From assembly GCF_030297155.1 (NCBI RefSeq), contig NZ_AP028067.1, forward strand, positions 1,860,001-1,924,000: a DNA stretch of 64,000 nt, given 5' to 3'. Origin of the DNA: Vibrio sp. FE10. GTDB taxonomy: Bacteria > Pseudomonadota > Gammaproteobacteria > Enterobacterales > Vibrionaceae. The position numbers and the translations under genes were made by a program. Of this stretch, positions 16,530 through 25,593 are shown one piece after another; positions within the stretch are counted from its first letter, which is position 1, and each line of letters begins with the position of its first letter. The notes beneath the pieces were generated by a model. It saw nothing but the letters and a program-made list of their open reading frames with translations. It had not been told where the DNA came from and searched no databases.

Positions 16530-17717
16530 TTAACGATTAGCTCGAGTCCAAGGGGAGTTTTCAAGTCCGAGTAGGTAACGTACGCCACCAATGAAGTTGG
16601 CATAATGACCAACGATTAAATAGGAGATTAGCGAAACAGGTTTGTTGGTGAGTCTGCTAGGTAAAATGCAACCAAGCACACCAATGCTATAAACAAACAC
16701 TTGTGCCCAAAGAAGGACTTCAAACAACAGATATTCGTTGAGCAAGATTGAGCATACCAAGCACACAATCATCAGATAGGGGATCAAGAGTCTCAGACCT
16801 TTCCCAGAGAAGAATGCGAACGCGATGCCTCTAAATTTAGGGCTGAATAAACCAAATAATCGAATCGCTTGTTGCATGTTACCTGCTGAGATACGAAGTC
16901 TTCTTTTGAAGTCGGTTTGTAGGTTTGACTCTTCAAGTTCCAACGCCACCATCTGTGTCTCGTATTCAGCGATATAGCCTTGTTTAACAATTTGCATCGG
17001 TAAAATGAAATCGTCGTTGATGGTGTTCAGTGGTAGAGGTGCAAACAACGCAGTTCTGAACAGATAAAAAGCACCGTGCGAACCTAAACTTGAACCAAGT
17101 GAAGCTTCACATTCTTTAACTGCCGTTTGATATTGCCAATAGGTGTTTTCACCCTCGTTGCCGGTGGGACATAACTGGTAGGTTGCATTTACCACCCCAA
17201 CCGCGTCACTTTCAAAGTGAGCAGCAGCAATCAACAGTGCATCTAATGATATCAGTGCAGAAACGTCACTAAGCGCTGTAATGTCGCTGGTGATGTTTGT
17301 CACTTCTTCATTGAGTACGGCAACTTTCCCTCTGTTTTGAGCATGGTCGTGTATCTCAAAGTGAATATCGCTGCACATCGCTTCTTGGATGGTCATTTGA
17401 GCAATTTCGACCGTGTTATCAGTACAACCGTCACAAGCTATAATCACCTGCAGTTTCTTTTTGGGATAGTCTAACGACGCAAGGTTACGAATCTTATCTG
17501 CAATCCATTGTTCTTCGTTAAACGCAGGAACAAGGACAGTAATCGTTGGCAGCGCGCAATCCTGTTGTTCATCCTTGTAACAGCGTTGACTCTCTTCGAT
17601 TTGACGAGCTGGATGGTGTCTCGCATACCAACGCAGCAATATTGGATAAGCTGCGTGATGGTAAACAATCAGCATTCCTGAAAATAAACAGAGACCTGCA
17701 AGTACCCAATCAATCAT
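16530..17717 (-). CDS. sypQ: Membrane glycosyltransferase family 2 (SypQ-like)
   Basis: A 395-residue processive-type GT2. A first membrane helix (about 5-22) precedes the catalytic domain: TITVLVPAFNEEQWI, VIIACDGCTDNTVEIA, ALSDVSALISLDALL (DxS-type nucleotide-binding aspartates) and the acceptor region TINDDFILPMQIV with the conserved ED/DD pair. Two or three C-terminal helices (about 295-375) anchor it. It should add a sugar to the growing lipid-linked chain in the cytoplasm. Its ATG overlaps the sypP stop by four bases (ATGA), so the two are translationally coupled. Confidence 0.82.
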   Translation of the reverse strand: MIDWVLAGLCLFSGMLIVYHHAAYPILLRWYARHHPARQIEESQRCYKDEQQDCALPTITVLVPAFNEEQWIADKIRNLASLDYPKKKLQVIIACDGCTDNTVEIAQMTIQEAMCSDIHFEIHDHAQNRGKVAVLNEEVTNITSDITALSDVSALISLDALLIAAAHFESDAVGVVNATYQLCPTGNEGENTYWQYQTAVKECEASLGSSLGSHGAFYLFRTALFAPLPLNTINDDFILPMQIVKQGYIAEYETQMVALELEESNLQTDFKRRLRISAGNMQQAIRLFGLFSPKFRGIAFAFFSGKGLRLLIPYLMIVCLVCSILLNEYLLFEVLLWAQVFVYSIGVLGCILPSRLTNKPVSLISYLIVGHYANFIGGVRYLLGLENSPWTRANR

Positions 17718-18814
17718 GCGTAAACTCCTTCAGAAATGTCATCGTAAGATGCGACCATTTTGATGATGTTGAAGTGCTTCAGAATATAAGAACGAGGAGA
17801 AAGAAATCGTGCGCGTTCGTTCTCTAACAACGCATGGCTTAACCCTATAATGCTTCCGCTTTTCACTAGTTTACCGCTGACCGGGCATAAGGTTTCATCT
17901 ACAGCACCGACGTTCATCGCGACGGTAGGGATGTTACATGCTTGAGCCTCAAGCGTTGAAAGCGGTAACCCTTCATGGCGAGAAGGTAGGCAGAAAGTAT
18001 CTAGCGCACCGTAAAAAGTCGTCATGTCATCCACTAACCCAAGAAAGATAACACGATCATTCAGGTTGAGGCCGGTAGCCAGTTGCTCTAATTGTTTGCG
18101 TTTAGAACCGTCGCCAGCAAAAGCTACGATGGTATTTTTAGGCAGGAGTGCGAGAGCTTGGATCAGTTGGTCTTGGCCTTTGACGTGTTCCAATCGACCA
18201 GCACAACCCACAATGTTCTTGTCTTGTGGCAAGCCTAACGCTGTTCGCGCGTCTATTTTCGACATCGGCTTGAACTTGTTGCAGTCCACGCCATTTTTGA
18301 TGGTAATGATGTTCTCATAAGCGAAAGCTGAACGGAGTTGGTTGTAAACACGAGTTGCATCAGCCACCAAAGTTGGCTGAGCGGCTTTCAGTGCTAAGGC
18401 TTGTAAGCGTCGGCGCTTGTCATCTTGAAGGTGCCAAGCATCATGCTCAGTATGAATTCGAGTAGGAACACCTGATACACGAGCCGCGTAACCCGCGTAG
18501 AGCAGTGGGCCTATGTGATGCGTGTGAACAACGTCAGGGCGAATTCCTCTAAATGCTTTAATGAGTTTTATGATGATGTTGAATTGAACACCGGGCTCTT
18601 TGTCTAAAAACACGATTTGGTTGTGGTAAGGCTTAAGCTTCGGCCAGTTTGCGATGGATTCTTCTTTAGTGCCTTCAAGACTGACGATCAACACTTGATC
18701 GGTTGGCTTGGCAAGGCGCAGCAAATCCAGAGTCAGCGTTTCCAAACCGCCTGGAGCAAGGTGCTGAACAACATGTATTATTTTTTTGCCATTCGTTGTG
18801 ATTTGGTTTCCCAT
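17714..18814 (-). CDS. sypP: Glycosyltransferase family 4 (SypP-like)
   Basis: A 366-residue GT-B enzyme. The N-terminal half has VQHLAPGGLETLTLDLLRL, the usual acceptor-side glycine-rich start, and VVHTHHIGPLLYAGYA. The C-terminal half has FAGDGSKRKQLE and the E-x7-E motif HEGLPLSTLEAQ that binds the nucleotide-sugar donor. No membrane segment is seen, so it is peripheral. GGGAG lies seven bases before the ATG. It opens a transcription unit sypPQR: a sigma-54 promoter at 18893-18909 and an activator-like site at 18967-18981 lie upstream. Confidence 0.84.
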   Translation of the reverse strand: MGNQITTNGKKIIHVVQHLAPGGLETLTLDLLRLAKPTDQVLIVSLEGTKEESIANWPKLKPYHNQIVFLDKEPGVQFNIIIKLIKAFRGIRPDVVHTHHIGPLLYAGYAARVSGVPTRIHTEHDAWHLQDDKRRRLQALALKAAQPTLVADATRVYNQLRSAFAYENIITIKNGVDCNKFKPMSKIDARTALGLPQDKNIVGCAGRLEHVKGQDQLIQALALLPKNTIVAFAGDGSKRKQLEQLATGLNLNDRVIFLGLVDDMTTFYGALDTFCLPSRHEGLPLSTLEAQACNIPTVAMNVGAVDETLCPVSGKLVKSGSIIGLSHALLENERARFLSPRSYILKHFNIIKMVASYDDISEGVYA

Positions 18815-18892
18815 AATATTGCTCCCTTCAGTAACGCTCTAATGTTGCAACCTAGCTTTCTGTTTCGTTCTGCTTGTGTTCCAGTTTTATAT

Positions 18893-18909
18893 TGCACGTC
18901 TCGTGCCAG
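18893..18909 (-). promoter_or_regulatory. Sigma-54 promoter of sypPQR
   Basis: Minus-strand CTGGCACGAGACGTGCA matches TTGGCAC-N5-TTGCA with the GG and GC pairs at exact spacing. It lies 79 bases before the sypP ATG. The SypG-like activator encoded in the cluster belongs to the sigma-54 class. Confidence 0.85.
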
Positions 18910-18966
18910 TTAATTAACTGTTAAATTTCAATGATTTATTGTTTTGTCGTGTTTGCTGAAGGGCAA

Positions 18967-18981
18967 TTCTCAAAATAGGAA
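18967..18981 (-). promoter_or_regulatory. Putative SypG enhancer site upstream of sypP
   Basis: TTCTCAAAATAGGAA on the plus strand is a near-palindrome matching the shared pattern TTCTCAnnnTGAnAA found before the other syp promoters. It is 57 bases upstream of the -24 element. Confidence 0.7.
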
Positions 18982-19066
18982 TCAAAACAGAATGTTTGTT
19001 TCAACCAATGATAAGAAAATTAGGGAATGAATAAGCAGACTAAAACTGACCAGAAAACCAAAACAT

Positions 19067-19097
19067 AAAAAACACCAACGAGAGGTTGGCGTTTTTA
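19067..19097. terminator. Terminator between sypO and sypP units
   Basis: AAACACCAAC (to 19079), loop GAGA, GGTTGGCGTTTTT. The stem has T-runs on both strands. It ends the sypMNO transcript about 100 bases after the sypO stop. Confidence 0.8.
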
Positions 19098-19152
19098 TCG
19101 GTGTTTAGCTGATTCTGCCTATGATCTCATTCTTGCTAAGAGCTAATTTTTG

Positions 19153-19180
19153 CTAGGAGCTAGGAGCTAGGAGTTAGGAA
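19153..19180. repeat. Heptamer tandem repeat CTAGGAG
   Basis: Three exact copies of CTAGGAG (19153-19173) are followed by the variant TTAGGAA, with a related GCTAATT just before. It lies between the sypO stop and its terminator. Short AGCTAG-type heptamer runs are common in Vibrio intergenic DNA as far as I recall; no role is evident. Confidence 0.7.
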
Positions 19181-19196
19181 TTAAGTGATCGTGTGA

Positions 19197-20621
19197 TCAA
19201 CTCATTCTAGGAATCACGGTAATCACGGGAACACCCATGATGTCTTCTATTTCATCTTTTCTTTTGATTGAAGAATCAAACAGTTCGAACAATATCGCTA
19301 AACCGGTTCCTAAGCCGATGCCAGCAAGCAGACCCGCGATAATAAAGATGAATGACGGCATGTTAGATTTGATGCTCGGTGTAAACGGTAAATCGATAAT
19401 CTTCACTCGTTTATTTTCTTCAAATACCCCGAGAGAACCGGTTAACTGAGCCATTTCGTAACGCTCTGTGAGCTCGTCGTAAAGCTGACGTTTGATCTTC
19501 ACATCACGTTGCAAGCGATACATCTCTTTTGCGTTCTCACCAAAGTTGTTCGCTTTGTTTTCCAATTCAAAAATCATCGTACGAAGGCTTTTGGTTTCTT
19601 CGGTTAAAGATTCATAACGAGCTCGAACCAATTGCAGGCTGTGGAGCTGGGTCACTAACAAGGGTTGAATGTCGGAAAGCTTGTTTAATGTTGTGCTACT
19701 CGCGATGTCCCACAATTGATCGCTGTTCATGCCTGGCTGTTTTTGTTCCAACAAGGCTGTTCGCTCGTTTTCAAGTCTTTCCAGCTCACGAACTTTGGCT
19801 TGTACTGCACTGTGTTTGTCTGTGTATTTTGCTTGTAACAGAGTTAGCGCACTACGAATATCAATGATTTGATCTTCTAGACGCCCGATGACAGGGTTGG
19901 TTTTCGAGAGTTGTTGATCTATCGAACCCAAGCTTTTTTGGACACCAGACAATTCGGCCTCTTTCTCTGCAAGTGTTTGTTTCAATGACGCCAATCGATT
20001 CAAACTTTGACTCTGAACCTCAGGTGTCGAATGCACATTTTCGTTCACGTACAGCGCAAGTGCTTCTTCTGCTTTTCTTAACTCTGCGTTTCGTTCATCG
20101 ATGTGAATTTTAAGAAAGCTACTTGAGTCTTGAATCGAAGAACGCTCTGGCGCTAATAACTGCTCGATAAAATGTTCACTGACAGAGCGAAGCGTGTCTT
20201 CCATACCTACAGGTGTATCCGAACTTAGGCTTATCTTTAGGAAATCTTTCCCTAATTGTGTGACGGACAAACGCTGCGATAAGTCGGTAATGATTTCTTG
20301 TTTCTCAACGTCTGACATATCAGGAGTCGTCAGGCCAAGCTCTTGAGCAACGGAGTAAAGGACATGTCGACTGTGAAGCAAGGTACGAAGTGCACTCATA
20401 CGGTCTTTGAGCATCGTGGATACCGCAATGTCTTCAAGAAACGGGTTCATCTTAGCGGTTTCCTGAATCAACATACTGGTGTGAGCATCGTATTTTGCTG
20501 GCGCCAACTTACTTACTCCAAAACCGATGAAAGGCAGAATAAGAATCGGCACCAAAATTACATAGCGTTGACGCCACGCCGCATTCAATAAAACCAATAG
20601 ACGCAATTTTAAGTTGTTCAT
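19197..20621 (-). CDS. sypO: Polysaccharide chain-length determinant, Wzz/GNVR type (SypO-like)
   Basis: A 474-residue inner-membrane protein. TM1 is at about 20-40 and TM2 at about 430-452, the latter preceded by the proline-rich PFTPSIKSNMPSF. Between them lie a Wzz domain and long periplasmic coiled coils (about 170-330). No kinase domain is attached; the separate SypD-like protein would fill that place. It sets chain length with the polymerase SypL. I use ATG 20621 (MNNLKLRL), which overlaps the sypN stop as ATGA; the longer frame from 20639 adds six residues inside sypN. Confidence 0.85.
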   Translation of the reverse strand: MNNLKLRLLVLLNAAWRQRYVILVPILILPFIGFGVSKLAPAKYDAHTSMLIQETAKMNPFLEDIAVSTMLKDRMSALRTLLHSRHVLYSVAQELGLTTPDMSDVEKQEIITDLSQRLSVTQLGKDFLKISLSSDTPVGMEDTLRSVSEHFIEQLLAPERSSIQDSSSFLKIHIDERNAELRKAEEALALYVNENVHSTPEVQSQSLNRLASLKQTLAEKEAELSGVQKSLGSIDQQLSKTNPVIGRLEDQIIDIRSALTLLQAKYTDKHSAVQAKVRELERLENERTALLEQKQPGMNSDQLWDIASSTTLNKLSDIQPLLVTQLHSLQLVRARYESLTEETKSLRTMIFELENKANNFGENAKEMYRLQRDVKIKRQLYDELTERYEMAQLTGSLGVFEENKRVKIIDLPFTPSIKSNMPSFIFIIAGLLAGIGLGTGLAILFELFDSSIKRKDEIEDIMGVPVITVIPRMS

Positions 20622-21736
20622 AATAGCTCCAGCATCCAATGCACGAAGTTACCGCGGTTTTGCCAGCTGTCTTTTGATACAACAGACACAGGGGTGTTTT
20701 GAAGGTTACGCGCGCAATTAAGTGCCTCGATCATTTGTTGCGCGTTCTCTACGGTCGAAACATGCTCTTTGTAAGGAAGCAGAGCCGGAAAAGGTGTGGC
20801 GATGATTGGCGTTCCGGCTGCGAGGTATTCCATGAGTTTTAAAGGGCTGCATGCACGGATTTGTTCATTATCGACAAAAGGAAGTAAGCTCACATCCCAA
20901 TGCTGAGAGTAGCTTGGGAGGGAGTGATGAGGACGAGGTCCAAGGTAATGCACGTTATCAAGTTCAGGCAGAGATAACGTATCTAACTCGTTTGGCCCAA
21001 TGAACACAAAATCCCATTCAGGCATAGCTCGAGCAACATGTTCAAGTAACGAATAGTCGAGCCACTTTGATAAACTCCCATAAAAACCAGCAATAGGTCG
21101 GTGTTCGCTTGGCAGATCATGTGCTCTTGGTGCAGGTGTCGAAAATAAACTGACATCGACACCGTGAGGCAGCAGTTGCGCTTTGTCTTTAGGGAACTTC
21201 GCCATTAAGTTCTCGCTGGCTGCGAATATGAGATCAGACTTTTCGATCAATTCCGATTCATGCTTTGCAACGGTTTGATGGTCAACGCCAGCCAAAGCGC
21301 TAAAGTCATCACCACAATAATAAACAACAGCGGATTCATTGAGGTACCCGCACAGGTCAACAGCAGTCGGTAGGGATGTCCATAGGATTGGAGCGTGTAA
21401 ATCCAGCTCTGCAATAATCGGCTTGAGTTGCTTCAACATCATCCATTGCGCAATCTTACGTCCAGTGGCAGAAGACGGCGCTGGAATGGTTCTGAGGTTA
21501 ACGATGGTTATGTTGCCCACCGCATTCGAATCAAGCATGTTCTGAGTCACGGCTTTGGTTTTGCCAAACAGTTTGTTAGACGCTCTTTGAATATCTTTGA
21601 CACACCATTTTGGCTGTCTTAAACCAATGGAGTTAACCCACAAAACTTTGTGTTGCTCTGCGAGATGGCGAACCAAATGCTGAGTAGACGAAGGTAGACC
21701 TCCGAAATCTTCACCGAACACGATTAAATCACGCAT
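20618..21736 (-). CDS. sypN: Glycosyltransferase (SypN-like)
   Basis: A 372-residue GT-B enzyme. It starts MRDLIVFGEDFGGLPSSTQH, where ATG 21736 has GGAGG five bases upstream; the open frame extends 60 codons further up but only by running through sypM in another frame. The C-terminal half has GFYGSLSKWLDYSL, FIGPNELD, and the donor site region ACSPLKLMEYLAAGTPII, typical of the GT1/GT4 superfamily. Its start overlaps the sypM stop by eight bases and its end overlaps sypO by four, so sypMNO is tightly coupled. Confidence 0.83.
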   Translation of the reverse strand: MRDLIVFGEDFGGLPSSTQHLVRHLAEQHKVLWVNSIGLRQPKWCVKDIQRASNKLFGKTKAVTQNMLDSNAVGNITIVNLRTIPAPSSATGRKIAQWMMLKQLKPIIAELDLHAPILWTSLPTAVDLCGYLNESAVVYYCGDDFSALAGVDHQTVAKHESELIEKSDLIFAASENLMAKFPKDKAQLLPHGVDVSLFSTPAPRAHDLPSEHRPIAGFYGSLSKWLDYSLLEHVARAMPEWDFVFIGPNELDTLSLPELDNVHYLGPRPHHSLPSYSQHWDVSLLPFVDNEQIRACSPLKLMEYLAAGTPIIATPFPALLPYKEHVSTVENAQQMIEALNCARNLQNTPVSVVSKDSWQNRGNFVHWMLELL

Positions 21737-22520
21737 GACGACCTCCATGAGTTTCAAGAGAATCGAATACATCAGATTCAGTCTCAACGTGTTGTTCGTT
21801 TGGAATCTGTCCGACCACACGTGCAGGGTTACCTGCTGCAATAGAAAAAGGAGGGATAGACTTCGTGACAACACTGCCAGCTGCAACCACGGTGCCTTCG
21901 CCGATAGTGACTCCACCTTTTACCGTAACATTCGTGCCTAGCCATACATCTCTCTCAAGGATGATGCTTCCAATCTGTTCAGGATCGTCGCCTTCGCCTG
22001 CTGCTCTGCGCTTAGCGTCTAGTGGATGCCCAGAGTAACCAAACAGAAATGCACCGCCTGCAATACGCACATTGTCGGAAAGAACGACTTTGTGGCCGAC
22101 GGCGATAGTGGATTGCCATCCAACATCAACGTTGTTACCAATGCTTAGCAATGGCTGGGAACCGTCTGGTGTTGGTTGAGTACATCCCGAAAATGTAGTT
22201 TGCCCAGAGATACGACAATCATTACCAAGTTTAATCATGAGTGGGCCACTAACGAATGGCAGGCCACCATAAAGGTAAAGACGTTTACCGCATTGATTAA
22301 CTCGGCCTTTGAAGGCTGGAGTCCAATAAACAAAGCGTGCTAATCCAGAGATGAAGTTGGTTACCAATTTATGGACATGGTATAGGCACTTGTTGAAAAT
22401 CTGAGGGCTTGGAAATTCCATTGTTCTGATGTTTTTCAAAATGAAAAATACATTTCTAATATGAGAATTAGGATGAAACTTAAGCCAATGTTTGAATTGA
22501 TGCGCTGATACTGACGTCAT
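21729..22520 (-). CDS. sypM: Hexapeptide-repeat acetyltransferase (SypM-like)
   Basis: A 263-residue left-handed beta-helix acyltransferase. Hexad repeats run from about residue 85 to 215 (for example IGNNVDVGW, VVLSDNVRIAGGAFL, IILERDVWLGTNVTVKGG, IGEGTVVAAGSVV), ending in the loop PPFSIAAGNPARVVG typical of the maa/cysE group. It probably O-acetylates a sugar of the repeat unit with acetyl-CoA. ATG 22520 follows GGAGA at eight or nine bases; an in-frame ATG at 22535 is also possible. It opens the sypMNO unit. Confidence 0.82.
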   Translation of the reverse strand: MTSVSAHQFKHWLKFHPNSHIRNVFFILKNIRTMEFPSPQIFNKCLYHVHKLVTNFISGLARFVYWTPAFKGRVNQCGKRLYLYGGLPFVSGPLMIKLGNDCRISGQTTFSGCTQPTPDGSQPLLSIGNNVDVGWQSTIAVGHKVVLSDNVRIAGGAFLFGYSGHPLDAKRRAAGEGDDPEQIGSIILERDVWLGTNVTVKGGVTIGEGTVVAAGSVVTKSIPPFSIAAGNPARVVGQIPNEQHVETESDVFDSLETHGGRHA

Positions 22521-22556
22521 AATGAGAATCTCCATTTTTATCTTTAATGGATAACT

Positions 22557-22573
22557 TTCATTTTATATGCCAC
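22557..22573 (-). promoter_or_regulatory. Weak sigma-54-like promoter before sypM
   Basis: Minus-strand GTGGCATATAAAATGAA keeps the -24 TGGCA and the spacing, but the -12 GC is GA. It sits 37 bases before the start and 49 bases downstream of a SypG-like site. The match is poor on its own and is proposed because the same layout occurs at three other syp units. Confidence 0.45.
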
Positions 22574-22600
22574 ATATTGATTGGTAATAGTTTCAATGAG

Positions 22601-23992
22601 TTATGAATTTTCGTTTTCTAGGTTCTCATTCTGACATTCAGTTTGGGATACGTGAGATACGCAGACTGTGAGTGCCGCCAAGATATAAATTGGCCAATTG
22701 AAACCTTGGGTAAGGAAAGTACCCGAGACAATCGTACCGATTAATCCCGCATAGACTGCGTAGGCCGCAGAATGAAGCGCTGGCGTTACATTGTGGGAAC
22801 ATTGATTGATACGCGCTAATGTTTGTCGAGTGGTGAGGAGCAATGAAACAATCACAGTGATGAACACAATGAGTCCGAGGAACCCAGTTTCGGCCAATAC
22901 GCCAAACCAAGTACTGTGCACTGCATGGTTAAGGCCGTCCCAGTGAGGGCTGTAGAAAAAGTAATTGGAGAAAAAGTTATTTAACCCAACACCAGTCAGT
23001 GGGTTATCAAGCGCCATTTTAAAGGCCGCCTCCCAAGCATATAAACGTCCCATTGCCGACTCATCGATACCAGCTTCTGCTGCTCCACCGGAGGATCTAT
23101 CTGAAATACCAGCGGCAAAGTACAGGACGATGGCGCCCATCGCACCAAGTGATAGCAGGAGCATTTTAGAACGAATCACTTTTAAAGCGAATATACCTAC
23201 GACGGCAACACAACCTAACAACCCGCCTCGGCTTTGTGTGGCTATGACAGCGTAAACCAAAATACATCCAGCGATAACACAAAGTAGTCGTTTGAAAGTC
23301 GCTATGCCTTGGGTGCTAGCTTGGCTTATCGCAAACGCGAGAGGAAACATTAATACGAGTGCTAAATCGTTTGGATCGCCTAACATCGAGCCGAAGTCCC
23401 GACCAATAGTCACTCGAGATCCTTCCACTAATCCAATACCGTTAATTGAGTTATAAATGGCGATAACGCCGACTAATGTTCCTGCACCAACGATGATCAT
23501 TGATGTCTTCGCGAGTTTTTCGGCAGTATTTACTAACCAAACAATCGCTAATGTCATGACCATTATTTTCCAGTAGATGCCTTTAAATTCAGCCAACGCG
23601 ACACCTCTGTTGGACGCAAACACTAATCCGATGGTCACCAACACCCAGAACACCATTAACCATGACAAAGAAGGATGCCAATAAGGCTTCAGCTCCCGAC
23701 TGATAAGGCCGTGCCAAAGTAATGCAGATAAAGCACCTAGCGACAGAAGCAAAGGGATTTTGAACGCAAAAAGCTGAGGGATAGCCTCGTGAATACGGAA
23801 GAAAGAGAACACAACGAACATAATCACCAACCAAAAAGTTTTGTTGATGATAAATAGTGCTGCCAATGGAGCAAATGATAAACAAACGGCCACCAATGGG
23901 TGAGGCACCATAACCCATACCACGCCCACAATTAGGCAGAGCGCAAAAATACCGATGGTAGAGGGTGCTTTCCTAGCCGAAGCGATCATCAA
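22601..23992 (-). CDS. sypL: O-antigen-ligase/polymerase-like membrane protein (SypL-like, Wzy_C)
   Basis: A 463-residue protein with about ten to twelve membrane segments and one large periplasmic loop (about residues 285-340) holding FKMALDNPLTGVGLNNFF and AVHSTWFGVLAETGFLG, the Wzy_C motif with the conserved G-x-G and H residues. Members polymerise or ligate lipid-linked glycans at the outer face of the inner membrane. GGAG lies five bases before the ATG. It stands in its own unit: a sigma-54 promoter at 24100-24116 lies upstream and sypM begins 80 bases downstream. Confidence 0.83.
   Translation of the reverse strand: MMIASARKAPSTIGIFALCLIVGVVWVMVPHPLVAVCLSFAPLAALFIINKTFWLVIMFVVFSFFRIHEAIPQLFAFKIPLLLSLGALSALLWHGLISRELKPYWHPSLSWLMVFWVLVTIGLVFASNRGVALAEFKGIYWKIMVMTLAIVWLVNTAEKLAKTSMIIVGAGTLVGVIAIYNSINGIGLVEGSRVTIGRDFGSMLGDPNDLALVLMFPLAFAISQASTQGIATFKRLLCVIAGCILVYAVIATQSRGGLLGCVAVVGIFALKVIRSKMLLLSLGAMGAIVLYFAAGISDRSSGGAAEAGIDESAMGRLYAWEAAFKMALDNPLTGVGLNNFFSNYFFYSPHWDGLNHAVHSTWFGVLAETGFLGLIVFITVIVSLLLTTRQTLARINQCSHNVTPALHSAAYAVYAGLIGTIVSGTFLTQGFNWPIYILAALTVCVSHVSQTECQNENLENENS
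22623..22637 (-). promoter_or_regulatory. Putative SypG enhancer site upstream of sypM
   Basis: Plus-strand TTCTCATTCTGACAT, inside the 3' end of sypL, fits TTCTCAnnnTGAnAn. The same TGACAT half occurs in the second site before sypA. Confidence 0.5.
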
Positions 23993-24099
23993 TGCTCCTT
24001 ATTTGGATTTTTCATACTTAGTCTCATACGTAGGTTGCCAAATTTCTTTATTGCTTTTTAACTAAATGACGTGAGCGAAAACAGTGTTAGGACTAACTT

Positions 24100-24116
24100 T
24101 GCAAGTGTGATGCCAT
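24100..24116 (-). promoter_or_regulatory. Sigma-54 promoter of sypL
   Basis: Minus-strand ATGGCATCACACTTGCA has TGGCA, exact 10-base GG-to-GC spacing and a consensus TTGCA. It is 108 bases before the sypL ATG. Confidence 0.8.
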
Positions 24117-24174
24117 CGGTTTTATATGGTTAACTCACTGTTATTTAAGTCTTAATAAATAGAGTCGATTCGTT

Positions 24175-24189
24175 TTTTCAAATTGAGAA
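24175..24189 (-). promoter_or_regulatory. Putative SypG enhancer site upstream of sypL
   Basis: Plus-strand TTTTCAAATTGAGAA (minus: TTCTCAATTTGAAAA) matches the shared syp pattern and lies 58 bases upstream of the -24 element. Confidence 0.7.
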
Positions 24190-24444
24190 TCAGAATGAGC
24201 GGTGAGGTTCTACACGACGGTAATCCATCAAATCAACGAAGTAGTCTGTATTAAGATGCTGAGTGCTTTAAACGCAGATTGGTTTAAGTGACGGTTCTTT
24301 TTAATGCGCTCGCTTAGTTTTTAAGGAGTTCGCATGGTTTTCAAAGAGCTTATTTGTGGCTGAACTGTCTAATGTGAAAGTATGGTTGAAGGCTAACACG
24401 AGCATTAAATAGTTAATACGAGGACTAGTTTGCTAATACGCGCA
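24190..24444. other. Gene-free stretch between sypH and sypL, place of sypI-sypK in V. fischeri
   Basis: No coding frame or clear gene remnant was seen. Near 24395-24445 there are loose repeats of the type GCTAACACGAGCATTAAA, TAGTTAATACGAGGACTAG and GCTAATACGCGCATTAAA. In the V. fischeri syp locus three genes (two glycosyltransferases and a flippase) stand here, so this may be a deletion scar, or the genes may never have been present. Confidence 0.5.
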
Positions 24445-25593
24445 TTAAAGGCGATAGCAATTCAACAGCTGCGGGATAACGGCTTGTGGCGAATAATCAT
24501 CGATGACGCGCTGCCTAGCTTTTGCGCTCATGATTTCTTTGTCCGTGGAAGATAGGGCTAACCATGCGCTGAGGTTCGTGTTTAGTTCTGATTCTGACTG
24601 CGCGATGTAGCCATTACTGCCATGGTCAATCAACTGCGGTAGGTTGCCCACGGCGGTTGCTATTACCGGAATACCACGAACCATCGCTTCAAGAGCGGCC
24701 ATTGGCAGACCTTCGTATCGAGAGGAAATAATCAATACATCGATTTGCGGCCATACTGAAGCCATATCATTTTGATGACCATGAAATTGGCAGTTTGCTG
24801 GGCTATTTTGTGCTAGCTGCGAACGTTCAGGCCCATCACCAAATAGGTTGAATTGATGTTGTTCAAAATCTTTCGCTAAAGTTATAAAGCGATCGGCGGC
24901 TTTCTCGTGGCTTAAACGTCCAACAAAACCAAATCGATAATGACTGAGATGATTGTGATGACTGCTTTGTGCTGTTTGAATATCGCTTGAAACCGATGGT
25001 TGAGAAACGTCAGCAACACTCACAAAGTTATTAAGCAATGTAGAGCGAGTAGGGAGTTTACGGCTTATTTTACTGCTAACCACTAGCGAGTGATTTGATA
25101 TCCAACTTGTGTAACGGTCGAGAAGATCATAAATCCAAACACGACCTGTTGGCGTTTCACCAGCATGGTACGTAGTGATTTGGCGAAGGGGGATTGGCCT
25201 GCTTAACAATTTAGTGGATTTACTTACGATACTGGCTTTGTAACCATGTGCGTGAATAAGTTGTGGCTGATATTGTTCTACCGCTGATCGCAACTGAGCT
25301 ATCGGATTACCTTGGACTTTTGATAGGTCTTGGAGATAAGAGTAAGGCAAGGCGTTTTCATTTAATCGCCCAATAATCGAGGGTTCTGGCGTGTATTGCG
25401 TTAACAAAACAACACGTACCTTGTTGCCGTGATTAAGCAGGCCTTTTGCTAGCTCTACAACGTGTGTTTCTATTCCTCCGAAAGTTTGGCTATCGATAAA
25501 CAACCAAATTTCTCCCAGTACAGGAACGAGAGCCTCTTTGATAAGAGGCTCGTCTACGTTATTCGGGGAGATATTAGGCTTGGTTGTACTCAT
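24445..25593 (-). CDS. sypH: Glycosyltransferase family 4 (SypH-like)
   Basis: A 382-residue GT-B enzyme. The N-terminal half has FIDSQTFGGIETHVVELAKG and LIHAHGYKASIVSKS; the C-terminal half has RFGFVGRLSHEKAADRF, NLFGDGPERSQL and the donor-binding E-x7-E motif YEGLPMAALEAM. It lacks membrane segments. Its ATG lies 20 bases inside the end of sypG, so it is translated from the same message, which is also the gene order of V. fischeri (sypG then sypH). It probably adds one sugar of the repeat unit. Confidence 0.8.
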   Translation of the reverse strand: MSTTKPNISPNNVDEPLIKEALVPVLGEIWLFIDSQTFGGIETHVVELAKGLLNHGNKVRVVLLTQYTPEPSIIGRLNENALPYSYLQDLSKVQGNPIAQLRSAVEQYQPQLIHAHGYKASIVSKSTKLLSRPIPLRQITTYHAGETPTGRVWIYDLLDRYTSWISNHSLVVSSKISRKLPTRSTLLNNFVSVADVSQPSVSSDIQTAQSSHHNHLSHYRFGFVGRLSHEKAADRFITLAKDFEQHQFNLFGDGPERSQLAQNSPANCQFHGHQNDMASVWPQIDVLIISSRYEGLPMAALEAMVRGIPVIATAVGNLPQLIDHGSNGYIAQSESELNTNLSAWLALSSTDKEIMSAKARQRVIDDYSPQAVIPQLLNCYRL

